64,000 nucleotides of DNA, from assembly GCA_963691705.1 (NCBI GenBank), contig OY829537.1, positions 19,964,078 to 20,028,077 of the forward strand, written 5' to 3'. Shown piece by piece: positions 31,701 through 43,503 of the stretch. The DNA is from Viola odorata (taxonomy: Eukaryota; Streptophyta; Magnoliopsida; Malpighiales; Violaceae). The notes beneath the pieces are model-generated. The model searched no databases, was not told the origin of the DNA, and worked only from the letters and a program-made list of their open reading frames with translations. Each line of letters opens with the position of its first letter. Positions within the stretch are counted from its first letter, which is position 1. The position numbers and the translations under genes were made by a program.

Positions 31701-34609
31701 GACGCTTATCCTAAGGACTGTTATCCGCTTCCCTGGATTGATCAGCTGGTCGATCAAGCGGCAGGGTACGCGTATTTGAGTTCCTTGGATGTCAATTCTG
31801 GATACCACCAAATTCCTATGGCTAAGGAAGATGAGGAGAAGACGGCATTTATAACTCCGAAGGCCACCTATTGCTACACGGCAATGCCGTTTGGTTTAAA
31901 GAATGCAGGGGCAACCTTCCAGCGTATGGGCAACAGAGTGTTCAAAAAGCAAATCGGGAAAATGTAGAAGCATACGTAGATGATGTATTGGTCAAAAGCA
32001 GAAGTTTCAGCGACCATCTGGCCGATTTGCAGGAAGTGTTTGACACATTGAGGAAATATCAGATAAAATTGAACCCTCACAAGTGCGCATTTGCATTTCA
32101 AATGGGGAAATTTTTGGGGTATGTGGTAAGCCAAAAGGGCATCCAGCCGAACCCGTCAAAGATTAAGGCTATCCATGATATGGTATCACCGAGAACCCTC
32201 CAGGAAGTTCAGAGGTTAACAGGAAGCGTCATTACTCTAGGACAGTTCATCTCTAAGCAGGGCGAGAAGTGCTTGCCGTTCTTTAAAGTCATACACAGGA
32301 AAGCTCCTTTTGGATGGACACAAGAGTGCGAAGAGGCATTCGTGGGTTTGAAAACTTACTTGTCATCCGACTTGGTGCTAACACGACCGGAACCGGGTGA
32401 CACCCTATTCTTATACCTCGGCATCGCAAATGAAGTGGTCAGTGCCGTTTTGGTCCAGGAGGATAATCACGCCCACCGACCCATTTTCTTTGTTAGTCAT
32501 GTGTTAAAGGATGCCAAGGTGCGATACACCCACATTGAGAAGGTGGCATTCGCCCTGATACAGTCCACACGAAAGATGGACAGATACTTTCAGGCCCATC
32601 CAGTCATCGTGCTCACGGATCAGCCTTTGAGAAGGATTTTTAGGAAACCAGAATCCTCGGGGAGGATGTTGATTTGGTCAATTGAGCTAGAGCAGTATGG
32701 ATTACAGTACAAAGCTTGGCCATCCGTAAAAGCTCAGGTTTTGGCAGATTTTATCGCCGAGTGTACTTTTACAGGGGACAAGGCGTTGGAGCGGCTCGAG
32801 AAGGAAGAGAGTGATGCAAAGATCCTACCCTCGGAAGCCCCTACGGACTTATGGGTCATCTATGTGGATGGCCCCAAAAATCAAGAGCTGGCAGGAGCTG
32901 GCATATACATGATCGGGCCACACGATGTGCAGGTGTGGCACGCCATTAGAATCCTACAACCATTGTCCAACAACGCAGCAGAGTATGAAGCGTTATTGGC
33001 GGGGCTTAGAGTAGGAAGAAATCTCTTCACCAAAGCTGAGAACGACCTGGTAGCAGGGGCCCCACGGTTGAAAATACGAGGGGACTCCAAGTTGATAATT
33101 GATCAAGTCTTGGGACACTCCCAAGCTAGAGAACCGATCATGGCACAATACCTCTCGAAAGTGAAAAGGGAGTTGGCAGAAATTGAACAAAGAGGCGTGT
33201 GTGTCACTTTCGAACACATTCCGCGGGAGGACAATACCGAGGCGGATAATCTTGCCAAAGCAGCAGCCAATCAGGAGGCTGCCATACCAGAAGGCGTGTA
33301 CTATGAGGAAAGGTCATTACCGTCCTTCATGGAGGAACAGCTATCGCTATGTATGGAGGAGATTGAAAAGGATTGGAGGGTCCCTGTGATAAAAAATTTG
33401 AAGCACGACGAGTTGTCAAGCGACAGTGCAAAGAAGAAAAAAGTACTGAAGCAAGCGGCAAGGTGCACTTATTATGATGAGGAGTTAATTCGGAGATGTT
33501 TCTCGCACCCAGCCGCAAAATGTATAACGGAACAAGAAGGCCTCCATACCCTGCGTGAGATTCATGAAGGGATCTGCGGCATGCACGTGTCAGGTGGTAC
33601 CATGGCCGCGCAGGTATTCCGGTCGGGATTCTATTGGCCCACTATTCGTAGGGATTGTAACAACTTTGTGCAATCATGCCATAAGTGTCAAGAATTTTCC
33701 AAAATCCCTCGACGGCCCGCCACTTAAATATCTCAGATCGTGGCACCTTGTCCTTTTGCCAAGTGGGGAATCGATATTTTAGGCCCTTTTCCTAAGGCGA
33801 GGTCCCAACTAAAATTTGTAATTGTGGCGGTGGACTACTTCACCAAATAGGCAGAAACGGAAGCGGTAGCCAGTATTACGACGGAGAAGGTATGGCACTT
33901 CTTTAAGCACCAAGTTATCATGCGTTTCGGGGTGCCTCGTGTGCTAGTCAGTGACAACGGGGCACAGTTTACCAGCCGCTTTTTCAAAGAGCAATGTGAA
34001 GAATTCCAGATCAAACAGAGGTTTTCCTCTGTGGCGCATCCCCAGACTAACGGCCAGGCGGAGGTAACCAACCGAAGGATCCTGAGCGGTATTAAGAAAA
34101 ATCTTGAGGAGTCAAAAAAGAAGTGGCCAGACGAGCTACCCAATGTAATGTGGGCTTACCGCATGACCGTCAAAACTAGTACGGGGGAAACGCCATTTGC
34201 GATGCCTTTTGGTACCGAAGCGGTAACGCCTGTCGAAATCAGCACCCTAAGCTTAAGGGTGGAATTTTTCAAGGAGGAATTAAACGAGGAGAGGTTACGA
34301 GCTAACCTTGACATGCTGCTTGAGGCGCACGAGGAAGCTCTCTTGAAAACAATGCACTACAAAAGAAGAATGGCGCGGTATCACAACAGACATGTTAAGG
34401 AGCGGCTGCTCAAGGCGGGAGACCTGGTGCTCAGGGACAAGCGAGCGGCGGGCCAATGAATGTGGAAACTTAGCTCAAACTGGGAAGGCCCATACCGCGT
34501 CACTCGTGTTATCGGAAAGGGGGCGTACCACCTCGAAACGCTTGACGGTACTCCCTTACCTAACTCTTGGAATATTGCTCGATTGAAATTATATCACGCT
34601 AGAATTTGA
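28724..34609 (+). pseudogene. Gag-pol of element B (Tat lineage), inactivated
   Basis: Starts MGSDSEST at 28724. Gag is split by frameshifts near 29000 and 29450. The gag core (RFDMEMSLTPGITIDFAIEA) precedes a knuckle-like CKFHKVKEHSIEAC near 30390. Protease: LIDNGSAVN and AILGRPFL. Reverse transcriptase: MCIDFTNLNDAYP, then a one-base shift near 31965 and YVDD at about 31974. Two RNase H regions follow; the second has YVDG, EYEALLAGL and GDSKLIID. Integrase has an H-H-C-C zinc module, then WGIDILGP, SDNGAQF and NGQAEVTN (the D-D-E residues) and GPYRV. Stops: 29703-29705, 30066-30068, 30525-30527, 33725-33727, 33848-33850 and 34457-34459. Not autonomous. Confidence 0.93.
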
Positions 34610-34990
34610 CATGCCGTTGGGCATGGTCTAGTAATTGAAATTATGTTATGATAGAATTTGACATGCCGTTGGGCATGGTCTAGTAATTGAAATTATGTTA
34701 TGATAGAATTTGACATGTCGTTGGAATGGTCTAGTAATTAAAATTATGTTATGATAGAATTTGACACGCCGTTGGGCATGGTCTAGTAATTGAAATTATG
34801 TTATGATAGAATTTGACACGCCGTTGGGCATGGTCTAGTAATTGAAATTATGTTATGATAGAATTTGACATGCCGTTGGGCATGGTCTAGTAATTGAAAT
34901 TATGTTATGATAGAATTTGACATGTCGTTGGGCATGGTCTGGAAATTGAAATTATGAATTTGGCATGCCGTTGGGCATGGTCTAACAATT
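34600..34990. repeat. Tandem repeat, 52 bp unit, seven to eight copies (element B)
   Basis: The unit contains GAATTTGACATGCCGTTGGG, CATGGTCTAG and TAATTGAAATTATGTTATGA. The first copy overlaps the last codons of pol (AGA ATT TGA), so the array seems to have grown from the very end of the integrase gene. It is absent from A and C. Confidence 0.9.
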
Positions 34991-35039
34991 GTTGTGGAAA
35001 TATTTCTTGTTCCTTGTTGGTTGTCTGTGTGATGTGCAG

Positions 35040-35560
35040 ATAACAAGGAAATGAGGATGTCGGGGGTGAAAAGTCCTAGCCTTGGGGCAGAATGGGCTAA
35101 TACAGACGGGTCATCAAGACGAGGCACGCCCCGGCGATCCTAGAAATATATGGTGCTGGAAGTGAAACATTTTGGCCTTGTGAGGCCGGCCTTGATCAAG
35201 CGGCTCGCTAAGATGAGACATGCTCCAGCACTGTCGGGAGTGAAAAATCCTATCCTGGGGAAACCCAGAGAGGGTACGCCCCGACTCCCCTAGGGGTGTA
35301 AAGTCCTACCCTTGTGACAGCCCGTGCTCACATAGGCGGATGATCATTAAGTAAATACCCAGAGAGGGCACGACCCTAGGGAAGATAAAAACTCCACCTC
35401 GCAAGTGAAAATCCTATCCTTACGATGGTAGCGCTAACATAGGCACCTCGTTAAGAAGGGGCACGTTCCGAGGTGCGAGGACAACGCTGAGGAAGTGAAA
35501 AGTCCTATCCTCGTGATGGCCGGCCCTGATCAGGCGGCGCACTGAGAGGTGGCACTTCCC
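35040..35560. repeat. Tandem repeat, ~75-95 bp unit, six degenerate copies (element B)
   Basis: Units with GTGAAAAGTCCTATCCTTGTG and AGGGCACGCCCC are the reverse complement of the arrays in A (11960-12475) and C (55228-55675), as expected from the opposite orientation. Confidence 0.82.
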
Positions 35561-35591
35561 GGCTTATTGAGGAAATGTGAGAAGTTACGGT

Positions 35592-35638
35592 ACCCCAGCT
35601 AGTAACCGGAAGGGACAAACCCGGTGAAGTTTGGCTGG
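35592..35638 (-). ncRNA. Conserved structured element after G4, element B
   Basis: On the minus strand CCAGCC-AACTTCACCGGGT and CCGGTTACTAGCTGG match the element in A almost base for base. CCAGC pairs with GCTGG and ACCGG with CCGGT. It lies between the tandem array and the G4 3' end, as in A and C. Confidence 0.52.
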
Positions 35639-35639
35639 A

Positions 35640-36312
35640 TGAGTACGTGACACGAGCGACATCGGGGGAGATCACGCCAAGTGAGTTGGAGAAATACGCG
35701 GCCACACCCCAAGGTAATCAAGATATTTTAGCAGATGTCGCTACTAATGTAAATGATAAGTGAAAATGTGCAGAAAAATCGGCACAAGCGACATCTCGGA
35801 GGGATCGCGCTAAGTGAGTCGGGAGAACGCGCGGCAATGACCCAAGGTAACTAAGACTTTTTGGAGTATGTCGCTACTAACGAAATTTATAAGTAAAAAT
35901 GTGCAGAAAATTTAGTAAAGCGTGAAAGTAATGAAGCACTTGAGAAAATAATGACGCTGCGGAAAGGCAGAGAGTCCAAAGGGGAGATCCCGTTGTCTTA
36001 AAGCACGGTACGAGATAATGGTGAAGATCAGATCTACCCTATCGCGCGGAGAGAAACGCGTGACGACATTGTGTGTTACGACTCCGCAAGGGAGGTTCGA
36101 AGGCGCAGGCAACATCAGTTCAACGGTGGCAACAAGTTTTGAAAGAATGCCTAACGGAAGCAAATTGAGAAAGATCATTGATAAAGTAAAATGACGGCAA
36201 ATTGTGCAAACTGTTTATACAAGAGGGGAGACTTGTTTAAGCAAAAGGCCCCAAAAGCACAAAAAGGGCAAAGAAGTGAGGGCGCTCGATGGACAAAAAT
36301 GAGAAGTAACAT
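35640..36312. other. Element B spacer after G4
   Basis: Includes two copies of a stretch with GACATCGGGGGAGATC / GACATCTCGGAGGGATC and GTCGCTACTAA (about 35650-35760 and 35770-35890). Otherwise no conserved ORF. It corresponds to the 3' flank of G4 on the minus strand. Confidence 0.45.
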
Positions 36313-38484
36313 TTACGGCCTGGGCAAGCTGTTGTCCCCCTCGTCATGTCGTGGCCTCTTCGCTTGGCGATAGCCCTCTTCCGTGAGGAACCCAGACTTC
36401 TGCTTGAAGAGGCGGATGATGGCATCAGCGTCAAACTGATTGCGGCCATGACGCTCAATGAAGCAGTCGGCCATGAGGCCCGCAGTTTGTTCCAGAAACC
36501 ATTTACATTTGTCTGCCGTTTCTTCCATAAGCGCGGCATTCTTACCCTGCTCCGCTTGAAGGGCGGCATCCCTTGTGGCCTCACGTCCTCTGGCCTCTTC
36601 CAGCTCCTTTCTCGCAACTGCTAAACTGGCTTCCGCACATTGTCGCTCTTCAACACACTTCCTCAGCTCTTCCTGAGTTTTATTAAGTTTCCCTTGGTAC
36701 TTGTTGACTTCTTTTAAGAGTTGGTGATTAGCGGTGCGCCATTCCTGGGAGGAAGAGTGGAGAGAGCTCATTCGTCTCGTCACATTCCTGGACCAGTAAT
36801 GAAAATCCTGAAAGCCAGAGAACAGTTGGGTCCTTATCCGCTGCAGTTGCTCACCTTCGGCAATGGAGAGGAAGGCCTGCTCCTCCTCCTCAACCGACAA
36901 CAGATGTCCTGACAGATAGGCGGATGTCGCTAGGGAGCTGTCGCCTCCTAATGCTGGGAACCCGCGCTGGCGAATGTTACTTAAGTCAACCTGATGTGTG
37001 GCGGCTCCGCTAGAGATGGAAAGTCCTCCTCTACAAGATCCTCCAGAAAACCCAAGGGATTGCTAGGAGGAGGAGATGACGCGGCAAAAGAAGAGTGAAG
37101 CGGCGCAGAGGTAGCCCCGTTCCCTGGCAGACCAGAGCCTTGATTACCCACCAAGGGGCCGGTATTGCTAACGCCGCCCTGCCCTTCCTGACCAGCAGCA
37201 AAGTCATCCGCGGAAGGGGTGTCTTCATTGGGACGTGGTCGCTTGGGGCCAAGAATGCCTGACAAGTCCATGCCGTCGCGCGAAGGGGTAGCAGAAGAGC
37301 CAACAGCAACGGTATCCTACGCGCGAAAGAAAAAAGGGGGAATTAAGAAACGAACGAAACAAATAGACGGAGAAAAGTTTATAAAAACCACCTGAATAGG
37401 AGGACAGGTAGGAGCGATAACGCGAAGGCGGAGAGTTCTCTTCTTCTTTTTGGCAAGGGGAGGACGAGAAGATGACGCTCGAGTGGGAACAATGTTGGGG
37501 GAAGAAATTGGCTCAATAGTTGATGTGGCAGTAGCCTCCGCTCGAGGAAGAGAAGAGGACTCAAGCGCGGAAGTGGACGCGTGCGTGGTGTTAGTAGCGA
37601 CACCCGTCGAGACGGCAAAAAGAGCCTCTTTTTCTTTCTTCTGCTGAGCTCTTCTTTCTCTTTTCTTGATGCACTCAGGTTTCCACCCGGCGGGAGGATC
37701 TGTAGAAATAAGAAAAGAACGTTAGAGTTAGTACTGACGGGGAGCAGCGAATGAAGGGACGGTGCTCACTTTGAATGCAATCCCGGATGTCGCCCCGGCA
37801 CGCAAGTTCGCGAGTGCGAACCCCAGGAATCCCCGACAGGTTGAGTAGCTTGTCCAGCCAGCCTTGGTCAACTGGTCCTAAGTGTGGCCTGCCACCCCAG
37901 GCAGCATCTCTGATGACTAGATTAAACCCGCTCCGCCACAAGGGCTTGGGTAGATTGACGATGAAGAATCCTTTTTTCCAAGCGTCAACAGAAGATTCAA
38001 GGAACAGCAGCTTCCAGGTAAAGGGGTTTAGGGCTTCAATGTCATAGCGAGGCGATATCGCTATGATGCCATTGTTATGGTGGTATAATTGAAAAAGGGA
38101 GCGCAGCAACAACAAAGAAGGAGATTCATTTCCTATGTATCTACAAAGGGCTATAAAAGCATAAATGCCACAATAGGCATTTGGACTCAACTGGGCAGCA
38201 TTTAAATCGAATTCAGAGAGTAACTCGGCGATTAAAGGATCTAGAGGCAGCCGAAAACCATAATGAAACATTTTAGCATAAAGAACCCTATGGTTGCCAG
38301 ATAATTCGCTATTAAGGCGAAGCGACTTTGGGGCAACTTCAGTAGAATACCCCTCCAACTGGTCGAGAGTGGCATTATAACTCCGCAGGTGCCGTCGAAG
38401 GATGGCGGTGGAAGCAATGGTGGAAATAGTAGTATCAATATCCCCCTCCCCAGCAGAGAGGGAATAGCGGCGATTACGAGCCAT
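36313..38484 (-). pseudogene. G4: three-exon GFRLP-domain antisense gene (element B), one frameshift
   Basis: Start MARNRRYS at 38484. Exons 38484-37770, 37699-37392 and 37316-36313 have GT/AG introns of 70 and 75 bases and phases 1 and 0, identical in position to A and C. Exon 1: HYGFRLPLDPLI, LNAAQLSPNAYC, AISPRYDIEALNPFTWKL. Exon 2 starts PPAGWKPECI with a basic helix. Exon 3 has GPKRPRPNED (NLS-like), then a frameshift near 36910, then a coiled coil (VARKELEEARGREATRDA) and the shared C-terminal block. The longer ORF upstream of 38484 is not conserved, so the internal Met is chosen. TATA box at 38655-38662. Confidence 0.78.
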
Positions 38485-39162
38485 GGGCAAGGTTAAACGA
38501 AGGATAGATAGGAAGGTACCTTTTGTGAGAGGAAGATCGAAGCACCCGGACGGCGGCGGATCGTAGGAGGAAGAAGAGGAATTGTGTTTTCTTTTCTTTC
38601 TTTTCGTTTTCCAAAGAGAAAGGTAACAAAAGATAAGAAGAGAGCACGTGAGGGTTTTTATAACCCTAAGGATTAAAGGGAACGACGGGTCAAGTGATCG
38701 TGGTGTGTGACGTGTCAAGGACAAGAGGCGCGGAAGCGGGTACAATCCCTGAGGAGCGAAAAGACATGTTCAACCCGTTATTCCCTTAGCACTCCCCTTT
38801 GATGACACGTGGGCTCAGAGCATCATGACTGTCTCCTCCGTATCAAGTAAACAGAGTCAGAGCATTAAATGCTCTAGAAAAAGGGGGGCAGTCAAACCCA
38901 GTGAAAATGAGCGGCAAGTCGCAATGCCACGGCACGCAAGAGGCGAAGTGCGAAGAAAAAAGTAGTCAAGCGGCAAGTGATAAAGGGCGACATCGTTAAG
39001 AAACACGTATTATTTGGTCAAGATTACAAGATTTGTTAATTATTACAAGCAAGGAGGCGACGTCAAAGTCCAAATGGAAAAATAATACAACAAGGGAGTA
39101 AGTAAAGAAGCGACACCCCCAATCAAGCGGCATCAAATGGGCCCTCCCCAGGCACTGACTTA
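38485..39162 (-). promoter_or_regulatory. G4 promoter region of element B
   Basis: On the minus strand CCTTAGGGTTATAAAAACCC holds the TATA box (38655-38662) next to a telo-box-like TTAGGG. CACGTG occurs at 38806-38811 (about 328 bases upstream of the start) and again at 38645-38650. The first box is at the same distance as in A and C. Confidence 0.65.
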
Positions 39163-41332
39163 TTACTCCTCTTCGGAGGAGAGGAAACCCTCTTGGCTCT
39201 CATAAATCTCTTTCATCCTCGCGGAGGCATACCTGGCGACCTCAGCGGGATCAGCGGCCCTACCGCGGTGCTGATCTGTGACCCCAGTAATAAAGGCTTG
39301 TTCAGTCTTCTTCTTCCACCAGGCCACCTTCGTGGAAGCTTTCGTCAGGTCGGCATCGCGGGATGATATCTCCTCAAGAAGGAAGGAGTTCTTCTTCCTT
39401 TCAGCCACCAACTCAGCCTCCAAAGCTTCAACCTGGGCTTTTCCTTTAGACCTTTCCCGAGTGAGGTCAGCGCGGCACTCGCGCAGTTCGGCTTGAGCGC
39501 GTTTATGGAGTCGCGACAGCTCCTCTATCTTTGCTAGGGCACCAGAGTTTTGAGATTGTGTACCACGAGCCTTGATGAAGTAATGAAGTTGCCGAAAGGC
39601 AGTAAGGCAGTTATTCATGACGCGCACATACTGAACCTTAGGAGGAAGCTGCAGTAGCCTACTTTCGTCCTCGGAGGCGCGAAACATTTCGCAGGCCAAG
39701 ATAGCCTTGGGCTGATCTTGCGACAAGGGGTCTGATATACCCAGGGCGCGGAACCCGTCAGTCCCAAATTTTGACAGATTTAGCCGGTGAGAAGGGGCCC
39801 CTTGAGGTCCGTCAGGGGAAAGATCAGCAACAAAGGAAGGGGCGGAGATACCGCCTGAGCCCCCCAACATCTCGAATTGAAGTAAGGAACAACGGACAAG
39901 GGGACTTCGGGGGAGAGTGAGAAGAACTAGGTCCACTTGGGACTGATGGAGGCACGTCAGGAATACAGGGGCCAATTGGCGAGTGTGGAGGTTCCATGAC
40001 AGGAGCGGAATCTGCAGCAGATGGCTGCGGCATCATCGCGGCAGGGGAGGTCTTGTTGGGGGCAGCCAACCCCGGAGTCGAGGAAGTGCCACCCAGTGAA
40101 GCAGCACCCCCCTCAGTGGTGTCAAGAGAAATGGCAGTCTGGGAAGCGACGGTATTTGTAGTGTTGGCAGAAGGAGATCGAGTAGCCATCCTTGTCACTT
40201 GAGCTTCGCTCGCTTCCCTTAGTTTCTTTCATTGAGCTGAGGAAGTCGGGCGGAGGCTCAGTTCCGTGTCCATGTCCTCCATGTCCTCGACTCCGTAGGA
40301 GAAAATCTTTGTCTCAGTCACTGGCAAACCAGACTCGGACCTTTTCTTCCGACTGGGTAACCAGTTCTCCACGAAGCGGGAAGTGCGGAGGGAGGAACTG
40401 CTTTCCCTGGAAAGAATCTCGTCTAAAGCTCTTTTCTTTATGGGCATACGGTGATCAGCTCGAGCCCCAGCGGAAGTAGAGGGAGCAGTCGTTGAAGGCG
40501 CGACAACCTTGTGAGAAACGTCACCTTCGGAGAGCGGGCGAGCGATAGTCTCCCCTGCGAAAAGTTATGTTAGTAAACAAGGGGTAAGTAAGGCAGCGGC
40601 AAAGCTCAAAAGCTCACCTATGGTACACTCAGTTAAAGGCCTGTACAAAGTAAAGTTTCGGATCTGGAAAGAGGACTCCATCTCCAGCAAAGCGTTGGCC
40701 TGACCCAACTCTTCCCTAGACAGAGGCGCTGGCTTCACCCAATCAACTACCTCCAGGTTGAAGTCAGAACGCCACAGGTGAGAGGGTAATTCGACAACGA
40801 AGAAACCGCTCTTCTAGTCTTTGACATTTTCCTCAAATCCTTGAAATTTTTGCCAAAAATGCCTCACTAGGGCGTCATCCCACCTTGGAATAATATTAAT
40901 GAAGCCGTCGCGAAAAACCAGAGTCAAGAACTTGCGAAATAAAGCTACAGAGGGAGCAAGAATATCTTTTAACTCGCAAGCACGAAGGAAGGTGTAGATG
41001 CAACTCCATGAGGAAGGGGTGATCTGCACAGGGTTAAGCCCGTGCTCGCGCAGCACACGCTCTAGCGTGTCATGAACTAGGAGGCAGAACCCATATTGAA
41101 ACATTTTAAAATAAAGAATCCTATGAGTTTTCCAAAGCCGGCTATGAAGCCTCATAGTGTCAGAAGGAATAGTGGGGCGATAACCGCGGGGGAAGGTAAT
41201 GTTATTGCTTTCCAGTTCAAGGTGTAAGACAGTAGGGCAAGTAAAGATGCTAGGGGTGTTTTCAAGCTCAGGATATCGAGAAATTGGCCTAGGGGTAACT
41301 AAAGAACTAGATTGAGATCTCGTGCGAGGCAT
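39163..41332 (-). pseudogene. G3: two-exon GFRLP-domain antisense gene (element B), broken
   Basis: Start MPRTRSQSS at 41332. Exon 1 (41332-40618) has YFKMFQYGFCLLVH (GFRLP degenerate), LNPVQITPSSW and IIPRWDDALVRHFW. A TAG at 40814-40816 replaces the Trp that is still present in C. A 63-base intron (40617-40555) has GT/AG ends and phase 1, as in C. Exon 2 runs from 40554: a Ser-rich linker with FVENWLPSRKK, a TGA where A has CGA (near 40230), a frameshift near 39860, then GTDGFRALGISDP, a charged coiled coil (ECRADLTRERSKGKAQVEAL) and an acidic end. It is a paralogue of G4 with the same domain order. Function unknown. Confidence 0.8.
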
Positions 41333-41852
41333 GATAGATAAAGCAGCAAAGGAAAATCAAAGCAAGATCGAGCAGAGTACCTTGAGAGAGAAGACTGAAA
41401 TTAATAGGTGAATCGTCTGGATGCGAACGAGAGAATTTCCTCGGAGCGAGCGAAGAACGAAGAGAGTTGTGAAGTATAAAAAGAAGCAAAAGGGTACAAA
41501 GAAGAAGCATTTTTCCTTTTAAAAGAGACGGTGGAAAAGTCAGGCAGAAGGGCAACCTATCACAGCAGAACACGTATGGGACAAACGGGACACGTGGAAA
41601 GACCCTGACAGAAAACTTAAAGTCAAGCGCTCGCCTCAAATTTCGCAAAAGAAAGGCTCGTTAATTACAAGAAACCCCAGAAAAATGGTCGTATGAAGCG
41701 GTAATTGGCTGTCCAGCGGCATTTATCCCATAGAGCGGCATTATATCAAAAGCGAAAAGAAAAAGGCAAATGACATTTTATTTTATTTTATTTTATTTTA
41801 TTTTATTTACTGAAAGAGAAAGCCAGCGACATCTACAACGAGTACGGCATTG
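41333..41852 (-). promoter_or_regulatory. G3 promoter region of element B and G2 3' flank
   Basis: On the minus strand CACGTG lies at 41591-41596 (about 264 bases upstream) and TTTTAAAA at 41517-41524 (about 185 upstream), matching A and C. A donor-like CAAGGTAC lies about 50 bases before the start. An ATTTT microsatellite occupies 41775-41810. Confidence 0.6.
41775..41810. repeat. ATTTT microsatellite
   Basis: Seven or so copies of TTTTA in a row, within the 3' flank of G2 in element B. A simple repeat. Confidence 0.95.
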
Positions 41853-42341
41853 TCAGTCTTCGTCCGCCCAGTGTATGTCGTAGACATAATCATAATCCTC
41901 CGGAGATGATGGTGACCCACTATTGTAGAAAGGAAAGGGCTCGTCAATCCTAAAAGGTCTTTTACCAAGCCTAGCCACGGAACTTGTCGTGGGGGCAGTT
42001 TCCTCCTTTGAAGCGGCGCGGGAGCCTTCCTCCAGGGTCGGGGTAACCAGTCCTGGAGCGGCATCTTGCACAGAAGTCATATCCTTGGTAAAAGGACAAG
42101 GAACGGATGGTGACGCTTCTTCCTTTTACCGCAGCGAGAGATAGTGAGGTTCAAAGTCGGCAAAGAAGGCCTCAAAAGATTGTTTCTTTATTTTCTTCGA
42201 TTTCTTGCGACCCCGGCACTTTGCAGAACGTCTGCCAGGCCTCCAGAGAGGTGAGGGAGGAGGGTTGTCGGAGTCGGGAGAAGTTGGAGGGGTCGGGGGA
42301 GAGTCACGGGCAGCAGTATACAAAAAATGGGAGTCAGCCAT
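41853..42341 (-). pseudogene. G2: small protein with acidic tail (element B), one stop
   Basis: MADSHFLYTAARD at 42341, then PPTPPTSPDSD as in A and C, a basic patch (GRKKSKKIKK), then a TAA in frame near 42126-42128. The frame continues to RIDEPFPFYNSG and a tail ending WADED at 41853. The C copy starts with the near-identical MADSRFLDTFARD, which supports this start over upstream Met codons. Without the stop it would be 162 residues. Function unknown. Confidence 0.68.
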
Positions 42342-42883
42342 GGAAATATCAGTAAGAGTAAGAAGAAAGGAGAAAAGAAGAGATGAATAGGGAAAAGAAA
42401 GGAAGAGCCCCATTATATAGCCGAGGCAAGGAAGCGTGCCTGCCTTTTCGCGTATTATCGAGGACAATTAATACTATCAGAGATAGTGACTATTGGGGGA
42501 AAGATCTGACTTCGCAACTGTCGAAAGTCTACACCAACCGAAAGGCACCGAAACCGTTGCCCAATCCGCTAACACTGAAAAATGGCGCAAAATATATTCA
42601 GAACAGTTGGGACGTGAGAGAATTGTCATTATGAGTCAGGTAGGCAAATAAAGTTATGGGATCCCAAGCTCACAATTAGTGAGAATAGAAGTTGTTTTTT
42701 AAGAAAGACGACATGAGAAAGAAGAAAAACATCGACAGCGCGGCAGGCTAATAAGGAAAAGCATATTTATTTATTTAAAGGGCCTAACGGCCCGAGATTA
42801 CAAAAAGGCCTAGCGGCCCGGGGTTACAGAAGATGGCCCCAGAGGAGCACAGAAAGACACGCCGAGAGGATCCCTATCGCTGG
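42342..42883 (-). promoter_or_regulatory. G2 promoter region of element B and G1 3' end
   Basis: On the minus strand: GGGCCGTTAGGCCC followed by TTTAAATAAATAAA near 42790-42765 (G1 3' end); GATTGGGCAACGGTTTCGGT near 42560, close to the A copy; and TATA-like TATATAAT at 42412-42419, about 75 bases before G2. Confidence 0.58.
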
Positions 42884-43270
42884 TCAGGCATTCGACCCAG
42901 CATCATCATCCTCCCACTCCAAGAAAGGAATTTCCCTCAGGGCATCCGCAAGAGTGGTCAGTTCAGAGGAATAGGCCCTCATGCCCTTCAGGCAACACCC
43001 CAGCAAGTCCTTCCTATGCTGCAGCATTGTCATAAGCAGCTGAATTTGAGAGACAGCCGCTGACAACTTAACCACTTTCTCCACGGGACTGAAGTCCTCC
43101 ATGGTAACAGCAGCCTATCTAGCCTGCAGGGTAGTCAACATTCCCTGGAGTTCCAAGATATCCTCCGAAGTCTTGGTGCTCAACGACCCCAAAAAATCGA
43201 TGTCAGCCTGGGTCAGATTTCTCAAGGTATGGGTTTTGGATAGCAGAAAGTTCTTAGTGATCTCGTCCAT
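42884..43270 (-). pseudogene. G1: small helical protein (element B), one stop
   Basis: Start MDEITKNFLLSK at 43270, clearly the homologue of G1 in A and C. An in-frame TAG near 43117-43119 lies just before the Met of TMEDFSPVEK. The rest is open and includes LLGCCLKGMR and ends DDDAGSNA. TATAAATA lies at 43354-43361, about 84 bases upstream. The upstream CCCAACTGAAAACGAGCCCG block next to the LTR is shared with A and C. Confidence 0.7.
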
Positions 43271-43503
43271 TGAAGGAAAAGAGATGAGGAAAATCGAAGA
43301 GATATGTGAAGAAGGCTGAGAGAATTATGGAAACAAGTGCAAAATGAAAGGCCTATTTATAGACTCAGGAAAAAAATGTGCTCTGAAAATATACCTGTAT
43401 CGACTGTCGAGCCCTCATTAATGCAGAAACCTCTGAAGAGGCAAGACGGAAGACCCGGCGATAGCCCTTGGTAAACGCTCGGGCTCGTTTTCAGTTGGGC
43501 ATA

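Noticed and set aside
31860..31990. Programmed frameshift in RT of element B near YVDD
   Set aside because: A and C read through this site without a shift, so it looks like a one-base deletion, not a conserved recoding signal.
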